A stretch of DNA of 64,000 nt from Curvibacter sp. PAE-UM (GCF_001432305.1 NZ_KQ483358.1:653047-717046); one strand, 5' to 3'; positions 30,745-41,448 are shown, counted from the first letter of the stretch. Numbers and translations: made by a program. The notes: a model not told the origin generated them from the sequence alone.

Positions 30745-31851
30745 TCAGATACGCATGGGCATCACGACATACTTGAAGCTATGGTTGTCGGGAATCGTGA
30801 TCAGGGCTGAGCTGTTCGAGTCAGAGAGCTCCACCTTGACCATGTCCTGTTCCATGTTCGTCAGAACATCGATCAGGTAGGTCACGTTGAAGCCGATCTC
30901 GATGCTGTCGCCGCTGTAGTCGATGTCCAGTTCGTCCACCGCTTCTTCCTGCTCGGCATTGTTGGATGCCACACGCAGGGTGCCGGGATCAATGTTCAGG
31001 CGCACACCCTTGAACTTGTCGCTGGTCAGGATGGCCGTGCGCTGCAGGCTCGCCAGCAGGGGCTGACGGCCCAGGACGATGGCGTTCTTGTGGTTCTTCG
31101 GAATCACGCGGTTGTAATCCGGGAACTTGCCCTCGACCAGCTTGGTCACGAACTCCATGCCACCAAAGCTGAACTTGGCCTGGTTGCTGGCGAACTGCAT
31201 CTCGATCGCGCCCTCGGTATCGCTCAACAGGCGCTGCATTTCCAACACCGTCTTGCGCGGCAGGATGACTTCCTGCTTGGGCACTTCCACATCCAGTGTC
31301 GCCGAAGCAAAGGCCAGGCGGTGACCATCCGTTGCCACCAGGCTCAGTTGCTTGCCTTCTGCCACGAAGAGGATGCCGTTGAGGTAGTAGCGGATGTCAT
31401 GCACCGCCATCGAAAACGAGACCTGGCTCAGCAATTCCTTGAGCGTCTTCTGCGGCACGCTGAAGACGGGACCGAAATTGGCGGCTTCCTGCACCAGCGG
31501 GAAATCCTCGGCCGGCAGGGTCTGCAACGTGAACTTGCTCTTGCCACCCTTGAGGATGAGCTTGTTCTGGCTGGATTCCAGCGAAACGGTCTGGTCGGCC
31601 GGCATGGTGCGCAGGATGTCGATCAGCTTGCGCGCACCGACCGTGGTCGTGAAATTGCCAGCATCCCCATCGAGCTCGGCCGTGGTCCGGATCTGGATTT
31701 CCAGATCACTGGTCGTGAACTGCAAGGCGCTGCCGGTCTTGCGGATCATCACGTTGGCCAGGATGGGCAGGGTATGGCGACGTTCCACGATGCCCGAAAC
31801 GGACTGGAAAACGGAGAGTACTTTGTCTTGTGTTGCCTTCAGGACGATCAT
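30745..31851 (-). CDS. dnaN: DNA polymerase III beta sliding clamp
   Basis: 368-aa ring-forming processivity clamp. N-terminal MIVLKATQDKVLSVFQSVSG is followed by IVERRHTLPILANVMIR. Three clamp domains contain TVGARKLIDILRTMPADQ, LSLVATDGHRLAFA and the C-terminal KYVVMPMRI. Length and sequence are standard. It lies between dnaA and gyrB with 258 bp to dnaA; that spacer holds DnaA boxes. Confidence 0.98.
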   Translation of the reverse strand: MIVLKATQDKVLSVFQSVSGIVERRHTLPILANVMIRKTGSALQFTTSDLEIQIRTTAELDGDAGNFTTTVGARKLIDILRTMPADQTVSLESSQNKLILKGGKSKFTLQTLPAEDFPLVQEAANFGPVFSVPQKTLKELLSQVSFSMAVHDIRYYLNGILFVAEGKQLSLVATDGHRLAFASATLDVEVPKQEVILPRKTVLEMQRLLSDTEGAIEMQFASNQAKFSFGGMEFVTKLVEGKFPDYNRVIPKNHKNAIVLGRQPLLASLQRTAILTSDKFKGVRLNIDPGTLRVASNNAEQEEAVDELDIDYSGDSIEIGFNVTYLIDVLTNMEQDMVKVELSDSNSSALITIPDNHSFKYVVMPMRI

Positions 31852-32109
31852 GTCAACCTCTTCTTTGATTTCTTTAATTCAAATTAGTAGTAGTAGATAG
31901 AGCGGGCTGCTTTCTGTGGATAGCATCATTTTCCCTTTTTTTATCAACGACTTGTCTGTCGTCCAACCATGTGTGTAGTCGTCGGGTTTGATCCGGCGCG
32001 AGACTGCATAACTTGGCAGAACTGCTTTCCTCTGTGGATAACTCATGACTTGTGCCAGAACTATCCCCAGGGTTTCAGGTCGCTTTTTTTGATGGGGTGA
32101 TGACTCCTT
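31852..32109. other. dnaA-dnaN spacer with DnaA boxes (candidate oriC part)
   Basis: This 258-bp noncoding stretch holds a consensus DnaA box TTATCCACA on the minus strand (32041-32033), a one-mismatch box CTATCCACA on the minus strand (31923-31915), a weaker CTATCCCCA on the plus strand (32061-32069) and a degenerate TTATCAACG (31941-31949). Short A/T runs lie between them (around 31931-31945 and 32083-32090). It must also contain the dnaN promoter, which I could not pin down. Confidence 0.65.
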
Positions 32110-33522
32110 CTATCCCTTGAGGGTCTGTTCAAGCACGTGCAATTGCTGGTTCAGTTCGGTCAGCTGCTGGCGTTCACCGGATATCTTGCGGACCGCGTGC
32201 AACACGGTGGTGTGATCGCGACCACCAAACAGCTCGCCGATCTCGGGCAGGCTCTTCTGCGTCAGTTCCTTGGCCAGGTACATGGCAATCTGGCGTGGGC
32301 GGGCAATGCTGGCCGGCCGCTTCTTGGAATACATGTCGGCGACCTTGATCTTGTAGTAGTCGGCCACCGTTTTCTGGATGTTTTCCACGGAAATCTGCCG
32401 GTTCTGGATGGACAGCAGGTCGCGCAGGGCCTCACGTGCCAGCTGGATGGAGATTTCCTTCTGGTTGAAGCGTGAATAGGCCAGGATCTTGCGCAGGGCG
32501 CCTTCGAGCTCACGCACGTTGGATCGCACGTTCTTGGCAACGAAGAAGGCCACTTCCTCGGGCATCTCGGTACCTTCGCTCAGGGACTTGTTGATCAGGA
32601 TCGCCACGCGCATTTCCAGTTCCGGTGGCTCGATGGCTACCGTCAGGCCGGAATCGAAGCGCGAGACCAGACGTTCGTGGATGTCCAGCAAGCCCTTGGG
32701 ATAGGTGTCACTGGTCATCACGATATGGGATTTTTTGGCCAGCAAGGCCTCGAAGGCGTTGAAGAACTCCTCCTGTGTGCGGTCCTTGTTGGCAAAGAAC
32801 TGCACATCGTCGATCAGCAGCAGGTCCAGGGAGTGGTACTTGTCCTTGAACTCGTCAAAAGTCTTGCGCTGGTAGGCCTTAACCACATCGGAAACGAATT
32901 GTTCCGCATGGATGTAGAGAACTTTGGCGTTGGGACGCTCGGCCAGCAAGCGGTTACCCACAGCATGCATCAGGTGGGTCTTGCCCAGGCCGACACCGCC
33001 GTAGATGAACAGGGGGTTGTAAAGCTGGCCCGGTGAACTGGCCACGTGCATGGCGGCAGCCCGGGCCATGCGGTTGGCCGTGCCTTCCACCAGGGTGTCG
33101 AAAGTCAGGGCGGTGTTGAGACGTGTCCGGTTCGCCGGATTGATGCGCTCCAGCCCCGCCGCATAGGACTCTTCCGCTGGCAGGGCCTCGGTTTCGATAA
33201 CCGTTTCCTTAACCCTGGGATTGTTTTCCCTGGGGGTAAGTGCCAACTCAAGATGCATGGGCTGGCCATAGACTTTTTCCAGCAGCGCAGCGATCCGGCT
33301 GCTGTATTGGGCTCGGATCCAGTCCAGTTTGAAGCGGTTGACGACAAAAAGGGTGACGCGGGAGAAATCCTCAGCGACCTGGGCCGTCAGGGGCTTGATC
33401 CAGGTGTTGAACTGCTGTTCGGGGAGTTCCTGAGCCAGTTGGTCGACGCAAGTCTGCCACAAGCTATGCCCGGCTTCCTGGCCTATGCTCACGGCCTGAC
33501 TGTTGAGTTGTCCCTCGCTCAT
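32110..33522 (-). CDS. dnaA: Chromosomal replication initiator protein DnaA
   Basis: 470-aa AAA+ initiator that binds DnaA boxes and melts the origin. Domain I is around [20 protein letters not shown]. Walker A is in [19 protein letters not shown], Walker B is [20 protein letters not shown], and sensor II follows around [15 protein letters not shown]. Domain IV has the DnaA signature [17 protein letters not shown]. Length is normal for Burkholderiales. It is divergent from rpmH across 317 bp. Confidence 0.98.
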   Translation of the reverse strand: MSEGQLNSQAVSIGQEAGHSLWQTCVDQLAQELPEQQFNTWIKPLTAQVAEDFSRVTLFVVNRFKLDWIRAQYSSRIAALLEKVYGQPMHLELALTPRENNPRVKETVIETEALPAEESYAAGLERINPANRTRLNTALTFDTLVEGTANRMARAAAMHVASSPGQLYNPLFIYGGVGLGKTHLMHAVGNRLLAERPNAKVLYIHAEQFVSDVVKAYQRKTFDEFKDKYHSLDLLLIDDVQFFANKDRTQEEFFNAFEALLAKKSHIVMTSDTYPKGLLDIHERLVSRFDSGLTVAIEPPELEMRVAILINKSLSEGTEMPEEVAFFVAKNVRSNVRELEGALRKILAYSRFNQKEISIQLAREALRDLLSIQNRQISVENIQKTVADYYKIKVADMYSKKRPASIARPRQIAMYLAKELTQKSLPEIGELFGGRDHTTVLHAVRKISGERQQLTELNQQLHVLEQTLKG

Positions 33523-33650
33523 GCGTGCTAATTATTGTGGATATTTATGCCGGATGGTGCGCCAGATTGTAAATTATCAAGAATTTATCCACAAGGGGTG
33601 AGGGTCCCGCCGCGCCCTCAAGTGCTGCACGCACTTGGAAAGCCAAGGCA
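33523..33650. other. dnaA-rpmH spacer, DnaA-box-containing left part (candidate oriC part / dnaA promoter)
   Basis: A consensus DnaA box TTATCCACA is on the plus strand at 33585-33593, and ATATCCACA is on the minus strand at 33544-33536; between them lies the locally A/T-rich stretch 33565-33588. A 7-bp inverted repeat CAAGTGC/GCACTTG follows near 33619. The dnaA promoter should lie here and may be autoregulated by DnaA through these boxes. The rest of the gap up to rpmH (33680-33839) is its leader, with nothing else recognised. Confidence 0.6.
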
Positions 33651-33679
33651 TTGCCAGCATTGGAAATTTTTGCGATAAT
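33651..33679 (+). promoter_or_regulatory. Sigma-70-type promoter of rpmH-rnpA
   Basis: TTGCCA (33651-33656), a 17-bp spacer, and GATAAT (33674-33679) form a near-consensus housekeeping promoter about 160 bp upstream of rpmH and facing it. The spacing is optimal, and the A/T content of the -10 contrasts with the GC-rich surroundings. Confidence 0.7.
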
Positions 33680-33839
33680 CTATGGTTTTCCCGAAGCCTG
33701 TGATGTGCCCGGAAAGCGCCGCAAGGTGCCAACCAAGGCCACAGAAGTGCGAACGGGACATTTCATGGGCTGTGCCGCCAGTGATGGACGGTGCGGTTGC
33801 ATGGCAGAAAAACTCCACGCTTATCACTAGGATTTCGAG

Positions 33840-33974
33840 ATGAAACGTACTTACCAGCCCTCCAAGATCCGCCGTGCGCGTACCCATGGTTTCCTGGTCC
33901 GCATGAAGACCCGTGGTGGCCGCGCCGTGATCAACGCGCGTCGTGCCAAGGGCCGCAAGCGCCTGGCTGTCTAA
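33840..33974 (+). CDS. rpmH: 50S ribosomal protein L34
   Basis: 44-aa basic ribosomal protein beginning [20 protein letters not shown] and ending [11 protein letters not shown], full length and highly conserved. It is the first gene of the rightward rpmH-rnpA-yidD-yidC-mnmE group near the origin. Confidence 0.98.
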   Translation: MKRTYQPSKIRRARTHGFLVRMKTRGGRAVINARRAKGRKRLAV

Positions 33975-34031
33975 GCCGGACCGCTCTGCCAGAGCCCTGT
34001 ACCGGTTTTGCGCAGTGCACTTCAGCGCACC

Positions 34032-34442
34032 ATGCAGGCGCGGCGGCTGAAGACCCGGGAACAGTTTCAGGCCGTACTGGCGTGTGCACCCTTTGCCCGG
34101 ACGGAACATTTTGTCATGCATCGCATGGTCCTGGAGGTCTCAGGCACGCAAGTCGTGCCCCAGACCTCCTTTGCCGTTGATGGCCTCTGGATCGGTGCCA
34201 TGGTCCCCAAGCGCTGGGCACGTCGCGCCGTGACGCGCAACCTGATCAAACGACAGGTTTATAGCCTCGCGGCGCAGCACGAAACAATGCTGCCTGCGGC
34301 TGCGTACCTGGTGCGACTGCGCGGTACTTTCGATCGCATGCAGTTCAAAAGCGCAACGTCCGATGCACTGCATGCAGCCGTTCGTGGCGAAATCGAACAA
34401 TTGTTCAGCAAGGCCCAGCAGCCTGCAAAGGCTGCGGCATGA
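34032..34442 (+). CDS. rnpA: Ribonuclease P protein component
   Basis: 136-aa basic protein cofactor of RNase P, which matures tRNA 5' ends. Start MQARRLKTREQFQAVLA; the RNP-binding motif is PKRWARRAVTRNLIKRQVYS (RNR-like box). A TTG at 34008 would add eight residues but shows no better ribosome site. It carries a slightly long loop (SGTQVVPQTSFAVDGLW) in the central sheet. Its stop overlaps the yidD start by ATGA. Confidence 0.94.
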   Translation: MQARRLKTREQFQAVLACAPFARTEHFVMHRMVLEVSGTQVVPQTSFAVDGLWIGAMVPKRWARRAVTRNLIKRQVYSLAAQHETMLPAAAYLVRLRGTFDRMQFKSATSDALHAAVRGEIEQLFSKAQQPAKAAA

Positions 34443-34711
34443 TCCGGCATCTGCTCATCGGACTGGTCAAGGGCTATCGTTTCTTTCTGAGCCCTTGGCT
34501 GGGTTCGGCCTGCCGCTTCGAGCCGACCTGCTCGCTTTATGCGCTGGATGCCTTGCGCCAGCATGGTGCGCTGGCAGGCAGCTACCTCACCGTGGGCCGA
34601 TTGCTACGCTGCCATCCCTGGTGCGCCGGCGGGCACGAGCCCGTACCCTCGAAAAAACCCCGCCTCTTCACCGGCCTGCTTTCCTCCTCTTCTGAAAAGA
34701 ACATTTCATGA
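34439..34711 (+). CDS. yidD: Membrane protein insertion efficiency factor YidD
   Basis: 90 aa. Signature LIGLVKGYRFFLSPWLGSAC is followed by RFEPTCSLYALDALRQHGAL and the CHPWCAGGHEPVP motif. The protein is a small membrane-associated helper thought to assist YidC-dependent insertion. It overlaps rnpA at its start and yidC at its end (both ATGA), so the three are translated in a coupled series. Confidence 0.95.
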   Translation: MIRHLLIGLVKGYRFFLSPWLGSACRFEPTCSLYALDALRQHGALAGSYLTVGRLLRCHPWCAGGHEPVPSKKPRLFTGLLSSSSEKNIS

Positions 34712-36408
34712 ACGATATTCGCCGCACCATCCTGTGGGTGATTTTTGGTTTTTCCCTGGTTCTGCTGTGGGACCAGTGGCAGATCCACAATGGCCGATCT
34801 GCAACCTTCTTCCCGTCGCCGACGGCGAAGACGGCGGTAGCCCCGGTAGCGGCGGCATCCTCGCCAGTGGCCGTTCCCGTGGCTGCGACCGTACTGCCCG
34901 CAGGCAACAGCAGTGACCGCATCGCCAAAACCGAAGCGCAGGCGCCCGTCGCGCGCGAACGGGTGGTGGTGAGCTCCGATGTGCTGAAGCTGACCTTCGA
35001 TACCGAAGGGGGTTCGCTGGTCCGCTCCGAGTTCTTGAAACATCGCGACCAGAAAAACGCCGAACTCCATGTCGTGCTGTTCGACGAGAGCAAGGATCGT
35101 GTCTATCTGTCCCAGTCCGGATTGATCGCTGGCGCTGCCGGTGGCAGTCTCCCGACGCACAAGACGCCCATGAAGCTGGTTTCCGGCGAACGCGAACTCA
35201 AGGACAGTGCTGAAGAACTGCAGCTGAAGTTCGAGTCGGCTGAAATCGGCGGCGTCAAACTCGTCAAGACCTACACGCTCAAGCGCGGCAGCTATGCCCT
35301 GGACGTGAAGCACGAGGTGCAGAACGTGGGCACGACGCCGCTGACGCCCCAGCTCTACCTGCAGCTGGTGCGTGACGGCAACAAGCTGGCCGGCGAGTCG
35401 TCCTTCTATTCGACATTCACCGGCCCGGCCATCTACACCGAGGCGAAGAAATACCAGAAGGTCGAGTTCAGCGACATCGAGAAGAACAAGGCCGAGTTCG
35501 AGAAACAGTCCTCCAACGGCTACGTGGCCATGGTCCAGCACTATTTCGCCAGCGCCTGGCTGCTCGGCGAGGGCGTGCCGCGAGAAATCTTCGCCCGCAA
35601 GGTCGATAGCAACCTGTATGCGGTCGGCATGATCGCCCCGCTGGAGACGATCGCACCGGCGACGAGCCGCACCGTGGAAGCGCGCCTGTTCGTCGGCCCG
35701 CAGGAAGAAAAGAGGCTGGAAGCCATCGCCCCCGGCCTGGAACTGGTCAAGGACTACGGCTGGTTGACCATCCTGGCCAAGCCCCTGTACTGGCTGCTGG
35801 ACCAGCTCTACAGCCTGCTGCACAACTGGGGCTGGTCCATCGTCGCCCTGGTGGTGCTGCTCAAGATCGCCTTCTACTGGCTCAATGCCAAGGCCTACGC
35901 CAGCATGGCCAAGATGAAAGCCATCACGCCGCGTATCACCGAACTGCGTGAGCGCATGAAGGACAAGCCTCAGCAGATGCAGCAGGAGATGATGCGTGTC
36001 TACCGTGAGGAGAAGGTCAATCCCATGGGCGGCTGCCTGCCCATCATGATCCAGATCCCGGTGTTCATCGCACTCTACTGGGTGCTGCTGTCCAGCGTGG
36101 AAATGCGCAATGCGCCCTGGATCCTGTGGATCAAGGACCTCTCGGCCGAGGATCCCTATTACATTCTTCCCCTGCTCATGACAGCCACGACCATGCTGCA
36201 GACGGCCCTGAACCCGGCGCCGCCGGATCCCTTGCAGGCCAAGATGATGTGGTTCATGCCGCTGATCTTCAGTGTGATGTTCTTCTTCTTCCCGTCCGGC
36301 CTGGTGCTGTACTGGCTGACCAACAATATCCTGTCGATCGCGCAACAGTGGGTGATCAACACCCGCATGGGCGTTCCGCCGCAGTTCAATTTGCCGAAAT
36401 TCAAGTAA
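34708..36408 (+). CDS. yidC: Membrane protein insertase YidC
   Basis: 566-aa inner-membrane insertase. An N-terminal TM (RRTILWVIFGFSLVLLWDQW) is followed by a large periplasmic domain (about residues 85-350) and the conserved five-helix insertase core. The core begins at YGWLTILAKPLYWLLDQLYS; the cytoplasmic coiled segment includes ITELRERMKDKPQQMQQEMM and the core continues with NPMGGCLPIMIQIPVFIALY. The C-terminus is VLYWLTNNILSIAQQWVIN. Full length. Confidence 0.97.
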   Translation: MNDIRRTILWVIFGFSLVLLWDQWQIHNGRSATFFPSPTAKTAVAPVAAASSPVAVPVAATVLPAGNSSDRIAKTEAQAPVARERVVVSSDVLKLTFDTEGGSLVRSEFLKHRDQKNAELHVVLFDESKDRVYLSQSGLIAGAAGGSLPTHKTPMKLVSGERELKDSAEELQLKFESAEIGGVKLVKTYTLKRGSYALDVKHEVQNVGTTPLTPQLYLQLVRDGNKLAGESSFYSTFTGPAIYTEAKKYQKVEFSDIEKNKAEFEKQSSNGYVAMVQHYFASAWLLGEGVPREIFARKVDSNLYAVGMIAPLETIAPATSRTVEARLFVGPQEEKRLEAIAPGLELVKDYGWLTILAKPLYWLLDQLYSLLHNWGWSIVALVVLLKIAFYWLNAKAYASMAKMKAITPRITELRERMKDKPQQMQQEMMRVYREEKVNPMGGCLPIMIQIPVFIALYWVLLSSVEMRNAPWILWIKDLSAEDPYYILPLLMTATTMLQTALNPAPPDPLQAKMMWFMPLIFSVMFFFFPSGLVLYWLTNNILSIAQQWVINTRMGVPPQFNLPKFK

Positions 36409-36476
36409 GCAGACGCACAGGGGCCGCGCAAGCGGCCCTTTCACTTTCAGGCCTCAACGCTACAAAATAGCGCACC

Positions 36477-37877
36477 ATGCTGGCACGTCAACAGGAACCC
36501 ATCGTCGCCATCGCCACCGCCCCCGGACGGGGTGCCGTGGGCATCGTGCGCGTGAGCGGTCGTGGGCTCGGGGCCTTCGTCGAGGCCTTGTGTGGCCGCG
36601 CCCTGCAGGCGCGTCATGCCACCTACCTGCCCCTGCGGGATGCGGCCGGCGAAGCGCTGGACCACGGCCTGGCCATTCATTTCCCGGCGCCGCACTCCTA
36701 CACCGGTGAAGACGTGCTGGAACTGCAGGTCCATGGTGGCCAGGTGGTCTTGCAACTCTTGTTGGCGCGTTGCCTGGAGGTGGGCCAGCAGCTGGATGAG
36801 CGCACCGGACAAGCCTGTTTGCCGGGTTTGCGCTTCGCGCAGCCAGGTGAATTCACCGAACGCGCCTTCCTCAACGACAAGATCGACCTGACCCAGGCCG
36901 AGGCCATCGCCGACCTGATCGACGCCAGTACCGAAGCCGCGGCGCGCAGTGCCAGCCGCTCGCTCGATGGCGCCTTTTCACGCGAGATCGGGGTGCTGCG
37001 CGAAGCGCTGATCCAGCTGCGCATGCTGGTGGAAGCCACGCTCGACTTCCCGGAAGAAGAGATCGATTTCCTGAAGAAGGCCGATGCCCGGGGACAATTG
37101 CTGCGTCTGCAGGACCGGCTCGCCACCGTGCTTGAGCACGCACGCCAGGGCAGTCTGTTGCGCGAGGGCATCAAGGTGGTGATTGCCGGGCAGCCCAATG
37201 CCGGCAAGAGCTCCCTGCTCAATGCGCTGGCCGGAGCCGAGCTGGCCATCGTGACGGCCATCCCCGGCACAACGCGCGACAAGGTGCAGCAGACCATCCA
37301 GATCGAAGGTGTTCCCCTGCACGTGATCGACACCGCAGGCCTGCGCGAGAGCAGCGACGAGGTGGAGCGGATCGGCATCGCCCGTGCCTGGGCTGAGATC
37401 GAAGCGGCCGATGCCGTGCTTTTCCTGCATGACCTCACGCGCCAGGCCTTGCCTGAATATTGCCAGGCGGACGAGGACATTGCCCGCACGTTGAAGCAGC
37501 GTCTGCCAACACGTGTACCGGTGCTGGATGTCTGGAACAAGGCCGACGCGGCGGCAGCACCGTTGGAGGGCCTGAGCCTTTCGGCCAAGACGGGTGCCGG
37601 CCTGGAGACCTTGCGTCGCCGCTTGCTCGAAACCGTGGGTTGGCAGGCGGCACCCGAGGGTGTCTACATTGCACGTGAACGCCATGTGCATGCGCTGCGG
37701 CAGGTCCAGGCGCATCTGGAAACAGCGGTGGCACACCTGGCGACGCAGGCCCATGCGCTGGACTTGCTGGCCGAGGAGCTGCGCCTGGCGCAGAACGCGC
37801 TCAATGAGATCACGGGCGAGTTCACCTCAGATGACCTGCTGGGTGTCATCTTTTCCCGTTTCTGTATCGGCAAATAA
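36477..37877 (+). CDS. mnmE: tRNA modification GTPase MnmE (TrmE)
   Basis: 466-aa GTPase that works with MnmG on tRNA U34. N-terminal folate-binding domain opens with [20 protein letters not shown]. The G domain has G1 [18 protein letters not shown]2 TTRDKVQQ, G3 DTAGLRES and the NKAD-type G4 in VWNKADAA. The C-terminus ends FCIGK, supplying the conserved Cys. The N-terminal domain includes a small insertion around [15 protein letters not shown]. Last gene of the rightward run; 68 bp after yidC. Confidence 0.97.
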   Translation: MLARQQEPIVAIATAPGRGAVGIVRVSGRGLGAFVEALCGRALQARHATYLPLRDAAGEALDHGLAIHFPAPHSYTGEDVLELQVHGGQVVLQLLLARCLEVGQQLDERTGQACLPGLRFAQPGEFTERAFLNDKIDLTQAEAIADLIDASTEAAARSASRSLDGAFSREIGVLREALIQLRMLVEATLDFPEEEIDFLKKADARGQLLRLQDRLATVLEHARQGSLLREGIKVVIAGQPNAGKSSLLNALAGAELAIVTAIPGTTRDKVQQTIQIEGVPLHVIDTAGLRESSDEVERIGIARAWAEIEAADAVLFLHDLTRQALPEYCQADEDIARTLKQRLPTRVPVLDVWNKADAAAAPLEGLSLSAKTGAGLETLRRRLLETVGWQAAPEGVYIARERHVHALRQVQAHLETAVAHLATQAHALDLLAEELRLAQNALNEITGEFTSDDLLGVIFSRFCIGK

Positions 37878-38091
37878 CGCCCCGGGAGATCTTGCGGGCT
37901 TGTTGTATCGCCGTTGTCAAGGCAGCGAAATGGGCGTACCGTGTCTTGCAACAGGCTAAATCGAGAGGCCGGGCCTGGAAACAATTTCTTACGCTGGGCG
38001 GGCAAGCACGCTCCGCCATTTAGGAAGAAAATGCAGGCTGCAGGCAAATCGTCTGCCCCCTGTTGTGCAAGTAGCGCCATCGGAATCAAAA

Positions 38092-38790
38092 ATGGGACGA
38101 CTGGACAACTTCTTCTCGAAAAAACCCGCGGCGAAGCCTGAGCCAGATGCGGGCCCAACCAACTTGCCGCCCGACGATGAGTTGGCCCTGGACCGCAAGA
38201 CCCAGAGGCTGGAGCGCCGCGAATTGCTCTATGCCGTGGTGCGCGAATCGATGGCGCGTGTGGGCATGCTGTCCTCAAGCTACAAATACAAGGTGCTGTC
38301 CCTCGATTCACGTGGCAGCCAGTACCTGATCATGATGGATCTGCCCAAGGCGATGGCCGAGCATATCGGCCAGCTGGCGGAAATCGAGGAAATCGTCACC
38401 CAGAACGCCCGCATGCGTCACAAGATCGAGGTGACCGCGGTCTATTGGCGTATCAACGAACTGTCCAAGAGTTCGACGTCCGTCCTGCGCAAGCCGCGTC
38501 CGGAAGTCGAACTGGGCGCCATGGCGTCTGCGATCAGCGAAGCGCCGCAGGCGCCTCTGGTGCCCGGAGATCGCAAGCGTCGCTTCGAACCCATCCGCCC
38601 CGACGAAGTCAATGCCTTCAAGCATGCGCTGGCCACGGGCAACAAGAACAAGCCCAGCAGTCCGCCCAGACCCTTGCCGGCGGATTTTGCCCCGACCGAG
38701 TTTCCCCAGACCGAGTTCGAGGAAACCCGCATGGAGGAAGAAGCGGAGCGACTGCCTTTGAGTCGCACCCAGTACGGCGATCTGATCTGA
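38092..38790 (+). CDS. Conserved-looking hypothetical protein
   Basis: 232 aa starting MGRLDNFFSKKPAAKPEPDA. No signal peptide or membrane segment. A central part with alternating hydrophobic positions (SSSYKYKVLSLDSRGSQYLI, MMDLPKAMAEHIGQLAEIEE, VTAVYWRINE) looks like a small alpha/beta fold. The flanks are low-complexity and charged (PSSPPRPLPADFAPTEFPQT, RMEEEAERLP). I recognise no characterised family; similar unnamed proteins are my memory of Burkholderiales genomes. The ATG at 38092 is weakly supported by a ribosome site. The 214 bp between mnmE and this gene show no other feature. Confidence 0.72.
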   Translation: MGRLDNFFSKKPAAKPEPDAGPTNLPPDDELALDRKTQRLERRELLYAVVRESMARVGMLSSSYKYKVLSLDSRGSQYLIMMDLPKAMAEHIGQLAEIEEIVTQNARMRHKIEVTAVYWRINELSKSSTSVLRKPRPEVELGAMASAISEAPQAPLVPGDRKRRFEPIRPDEVNAFKHALATGNKNKPSSPPRPLPADFAPTEFPQTEFEETRMEEEAERLPLSRTQYGDLI

Positions 38791-38820
38791 GCCCAGCCAG
38801 CGGACGCTGCCGGGGCCTCC

Positions 38821-39375
38821 TCACGTCCCGGCGAAATCGAGCAGCGTGAACAGGGGCAGGCCGGCCTCACGCAGCCTGGCCGAGCCGCCAAGCTCCGGCA
38901 GGTCGACGATGGCAGCCCCCTCCACCACCTGGGCGCCCAACTTTTCCAGCAGTTTTTTGCCGGCCATCATGGTGCCGCCGGTGGCAATCAGGTCATCGAC
39001 CAGCAGCACACGGTCGCCCGGCTTGACGGCATCGGTGTGCAGTTCCACCGTGGCGCTGCCGTACTCCAGTTCGTAGGTTTCCTCCACGGTCGTGAAGGGC
39101 AGCTTGCCTTTCTTGCGGATGGGTACGAAACCCACCGCGAGCTCATAGGCAATCACCGAGCCCAGGATGAAGCCGCGCGCATCGAGCCCGGCGACCACGT
39201 CGGGGCGCATCCCCGGATCCATGTAGCGGTGCACAAAAGCATCGACCATGACGCGGAACACCTTGGGGTTCTGCAGCAGCGGCGTGATGTCGCGAAACTG
39301 CACGCCCGGTGATGGCCAGTTCGGCACGGTGCGGATATGGCTTCTCAGATACTCGTTGATGTTGCGGTCCTGCAT
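38821..39375 (-). CDS. apt: Adenine phosphoribosyltransferase
   Basis: 184-aa purine-salvage enzyme making AMP from adenine and PRPP. Opening [20 protein letters not shown], central [20 protein letters not shown] and [11 protein letters not shown], and the PRPP loop [14 protein letters not shown] are all typical. Length is normal. It lies 44 bp downstream of the antiporter gene on the same strand. Confidence 0.96.
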   Translation of the reverse strand: MQDRNINEYLRSHIRTVPNWPSPGVQFRDITPLLQNPKVFRVMVDAFVHRYMDPGMRPDVVAGLDARGFILGSVIAYELAVGFVPIRKKGKLPFTTVEETYELEYGSATVELHTDAVKPGDRVLLVDDLIATGGTMMAGKKLLEKLGAQVVEGAAIVDLPELGGSARLREAGLPLFTLLDFAGT

Positions 39376-39419
39376 GGTGCGTCCGAAGAGTTGCGTGAAA
39401 AGACGGGTGCTGCAGCGGG

Positions 39420-41405
39420 TCAGCCGCGCAGCAGTTTTTCCTCGGCCAGTGCCAGCGCCTCGGCCTGGCCGGAGAGCACCAGCGTATCCCCGTCTTCCAG
39501 CGTCAGGCTGGCATCGGGCGAGAGACTTTTGCCGCTATGCCGGCGCAGGCTGAGTATGCGGGTGTCGGCCAGGCGCGGCAAGAGTGTGCCCAGGGTCTGA
39601 CCCAGGGCGTGGGCGCCGGTGGGCAGGGTCAGGCTGTGCAGACGCTCCTGCGCACCATCGTCGTCCGCCGTGTCGTCAGCGCCATGGAAATAACCGCGCA
39701 GCAGGTTGTAACGGGCGTCGCGCTGGTCCTGCACCAGTCGGATCACACGGCGCATGGGCACGCCCACCAGGGCCAAGGCGTGGCTGGCCAGCATCAGCGA
39801 GCCCTCGATCGACTCCGGCACCACTTCCGTGGCCCCCGCGGCACGCAGCCGGTCTAGCGCAAAGTCGTCCTGGGTGCGCACGATCACCGGGACGTGAGGG
39901 GCATGCGCACGCACATTGGCCAGCACCTTGAGGGCGCCCGGGACATCCAGGTAGGTGATGACGACCGCACTGGCGCGGCCCAGGCCGGCGGCCATCAGCG
40001 CTTGCAGGCGGGCTGCGTCGCCATAGGCGACGCTGTTACCGGCCGCCGTGGCCTGGCGCACCCGATCGGGGTCCAGGTCCAGCGCCATATAGGGGATCTT
40101 CTCGCCCTCCAGCATGCGCGCCAGATTCTGGCCGCAGCGGCCGTAGCCGCAGATGATGACGTGGCCGCTGGTGCCGATGGCCTGGCGCGCGATGCTGGTC
40201 ATCTGCAGCGATTGCTGCAGCCATTCGCTGGCGACCAGCCGCAAGACCAGCCGGTTGCTGTACATGATGATGAAGGGCGTGGCCAGCATGGACAGCACCA
40301 TGGAGGCGAGGATGGGGTTGAGCATGGCGGCCTCGATCAGGCCCTGTTCATGCGTCAGCGTCAGCAGCACGAAGCCGAATTCTCCCGCCTGCGTCAGGTA
40401 CAGGCCGGTACGCAGGGCAACACCCATGGTGGCACCCAGGGCGCGCGTGAGGGCCGTGATCAGCACCAGCTTCAGCAGCAGGGAGGAAACCATGAGCATC
40501 AGCACCAGGGGCCAGCGTTGCCAGACGATGCTCCAGTCCAGCATCATGCCGATGGTGATGAAGAACAGGCCGAGCAGCACGTCGTGAAAGGGACGGATGT
40601 CGGTTTCCACCTGGTGCTTGAATTCGGTCTCCGAGATCAGCATGCCGGCGACAAAAGCCCCCAGCGCCAGGCTCAGGCCGGCCAGCTCGGTCAGCCAGGC
40701 CAGCCCCAGCGTGATCAGCAGCAGATTGAGCATGAAAAGCTCATTGCTCTTGTGGCGCGCCACCAGGGTGAGCCAGCGGCGCATCAGGCGCTGGCCACCC
40801 ATCAGCAGCAGAGACAACAGCACCACGGCCTTGAGCAGGGCCAGGCCAAGCGAGCCCAGCAGCTCGTTGGCCGGGCTGCCCAGGGCTGGGATCAGCACCA
40901 GCAGCGGCACCACGGCCAGGTCCTGGAACAGCAGGATACCCATGACGCGTTTGCCGTGCTCGGACTCCAGCTCAAGCCGGTCGGCCATGAGCTTGACCAC
41001 GATGGCCGTGCTGCTCATGGCCATGACACCCGACAACGCCAGCGCAGCCTGCCAGCTGATGGACCACTGGTCCGGCAGCAGCAGGGTCAGCAGGTAGGCG
41101 CCAGCCATGGTCAGCAGCATGGTGAACAGCACCTGCAGCAGGCCCAGGCCAAACACGTGGCGACGCATGGCGCGCAGGCGCGGCAGGTTGAATTCGAGCC
41201 CGATGGCAAACATCAGGAACACGACCCCGAATTCGGCGAGGTGGCGTACGCCCGTCGAGTTCTGCGCCAGCGCCAGCGCATTGGGCCCGATCAGCACGCC
41301 CACGACCAGGTAGCCGAGCATGGGCGGGAGCTTGAGACTGCGGAAAACGACGACCCCCAGCACGGCTGCCAGCAGGTAGATCAAGGTCAATTCAAGCCCG
41401 GTCAT
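39420..41405 (-). CDS. CPA2-family monovalent cation:proton antiporter with RCK domain (YbaL/KefB-like)
   Basis: 661-aa inner-membrane protein. An antiporter domain of about 12 helices spans residues 1-380 ([55 protein letters not shown]). A TrkA-N/RCK nucleotide-binding domain follows, with [20 protein letters not shown] and [21 protein letters not shown] TrkA-C domain closes the protein ([20 protein letters not shown]). It probably exchanges K+ or Na+ for protons under nucleotide/glutathione control; ion specificity is unknown. Confidence 0.9.
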   Translation of the reverse strand: MTGLELTLIYLLAAVLGVVVFRSLKLPPMLGYLVVGVLIGPNALALAQNSTGVRHLAEFGVVFLMFAIGLEFNLPRLRAMRRHVFGLGLLQVLFTMLLTMAGAYLLTLLLPDQWSISWQAALALSGVMAMSSTAIVVKLMADRLELESEHGKRVMGILLFQDLAVVPLLVLIPALGSPANELLGSLGLALLKAVVLLSLLLMGGQRLMRRWLTLVARHKSNELFMLNLLLITLGLAWLTELAGLSLALGAFVAGMLISETEFKHQVETDIRPFHDVLLGLFFITIGMMLDWSIVWQRWPLVLMLMVSSLLLKLVLITALTRALGATMGVALRTGLYLTQAGEFGFVLLTLTHEQGLIEAAMLNPILASMVLSMLATPFIIMYSNRLVLRLVASEWLQQSLQMTSIARQAIGTSGHVIICGYGRCGQNLARMLEGEKIPYMALDLDPDRVRQATAAGNSVAYGDAARLQALMAAGLGRASAVVITYLDVPGALKVLANVRAHAPHVPVIVRTQDDFALDRLRAAGATEVVPESIEGSLMLASHALALVGVPMRRVIRLVQDQRDARYNLLRGYFHGADDTADDDGAQERLHSLTLPTGAHALGQTLGTLLPRLADTRILSLRRHSGKSLSPDASLTLEDGDTLVLSGQAEALALAEEKLLRG

Positions 41406-41448
41406 CCCCGGATACTAGCAAGACGACAGGCCCCGATAGAATCCATGC

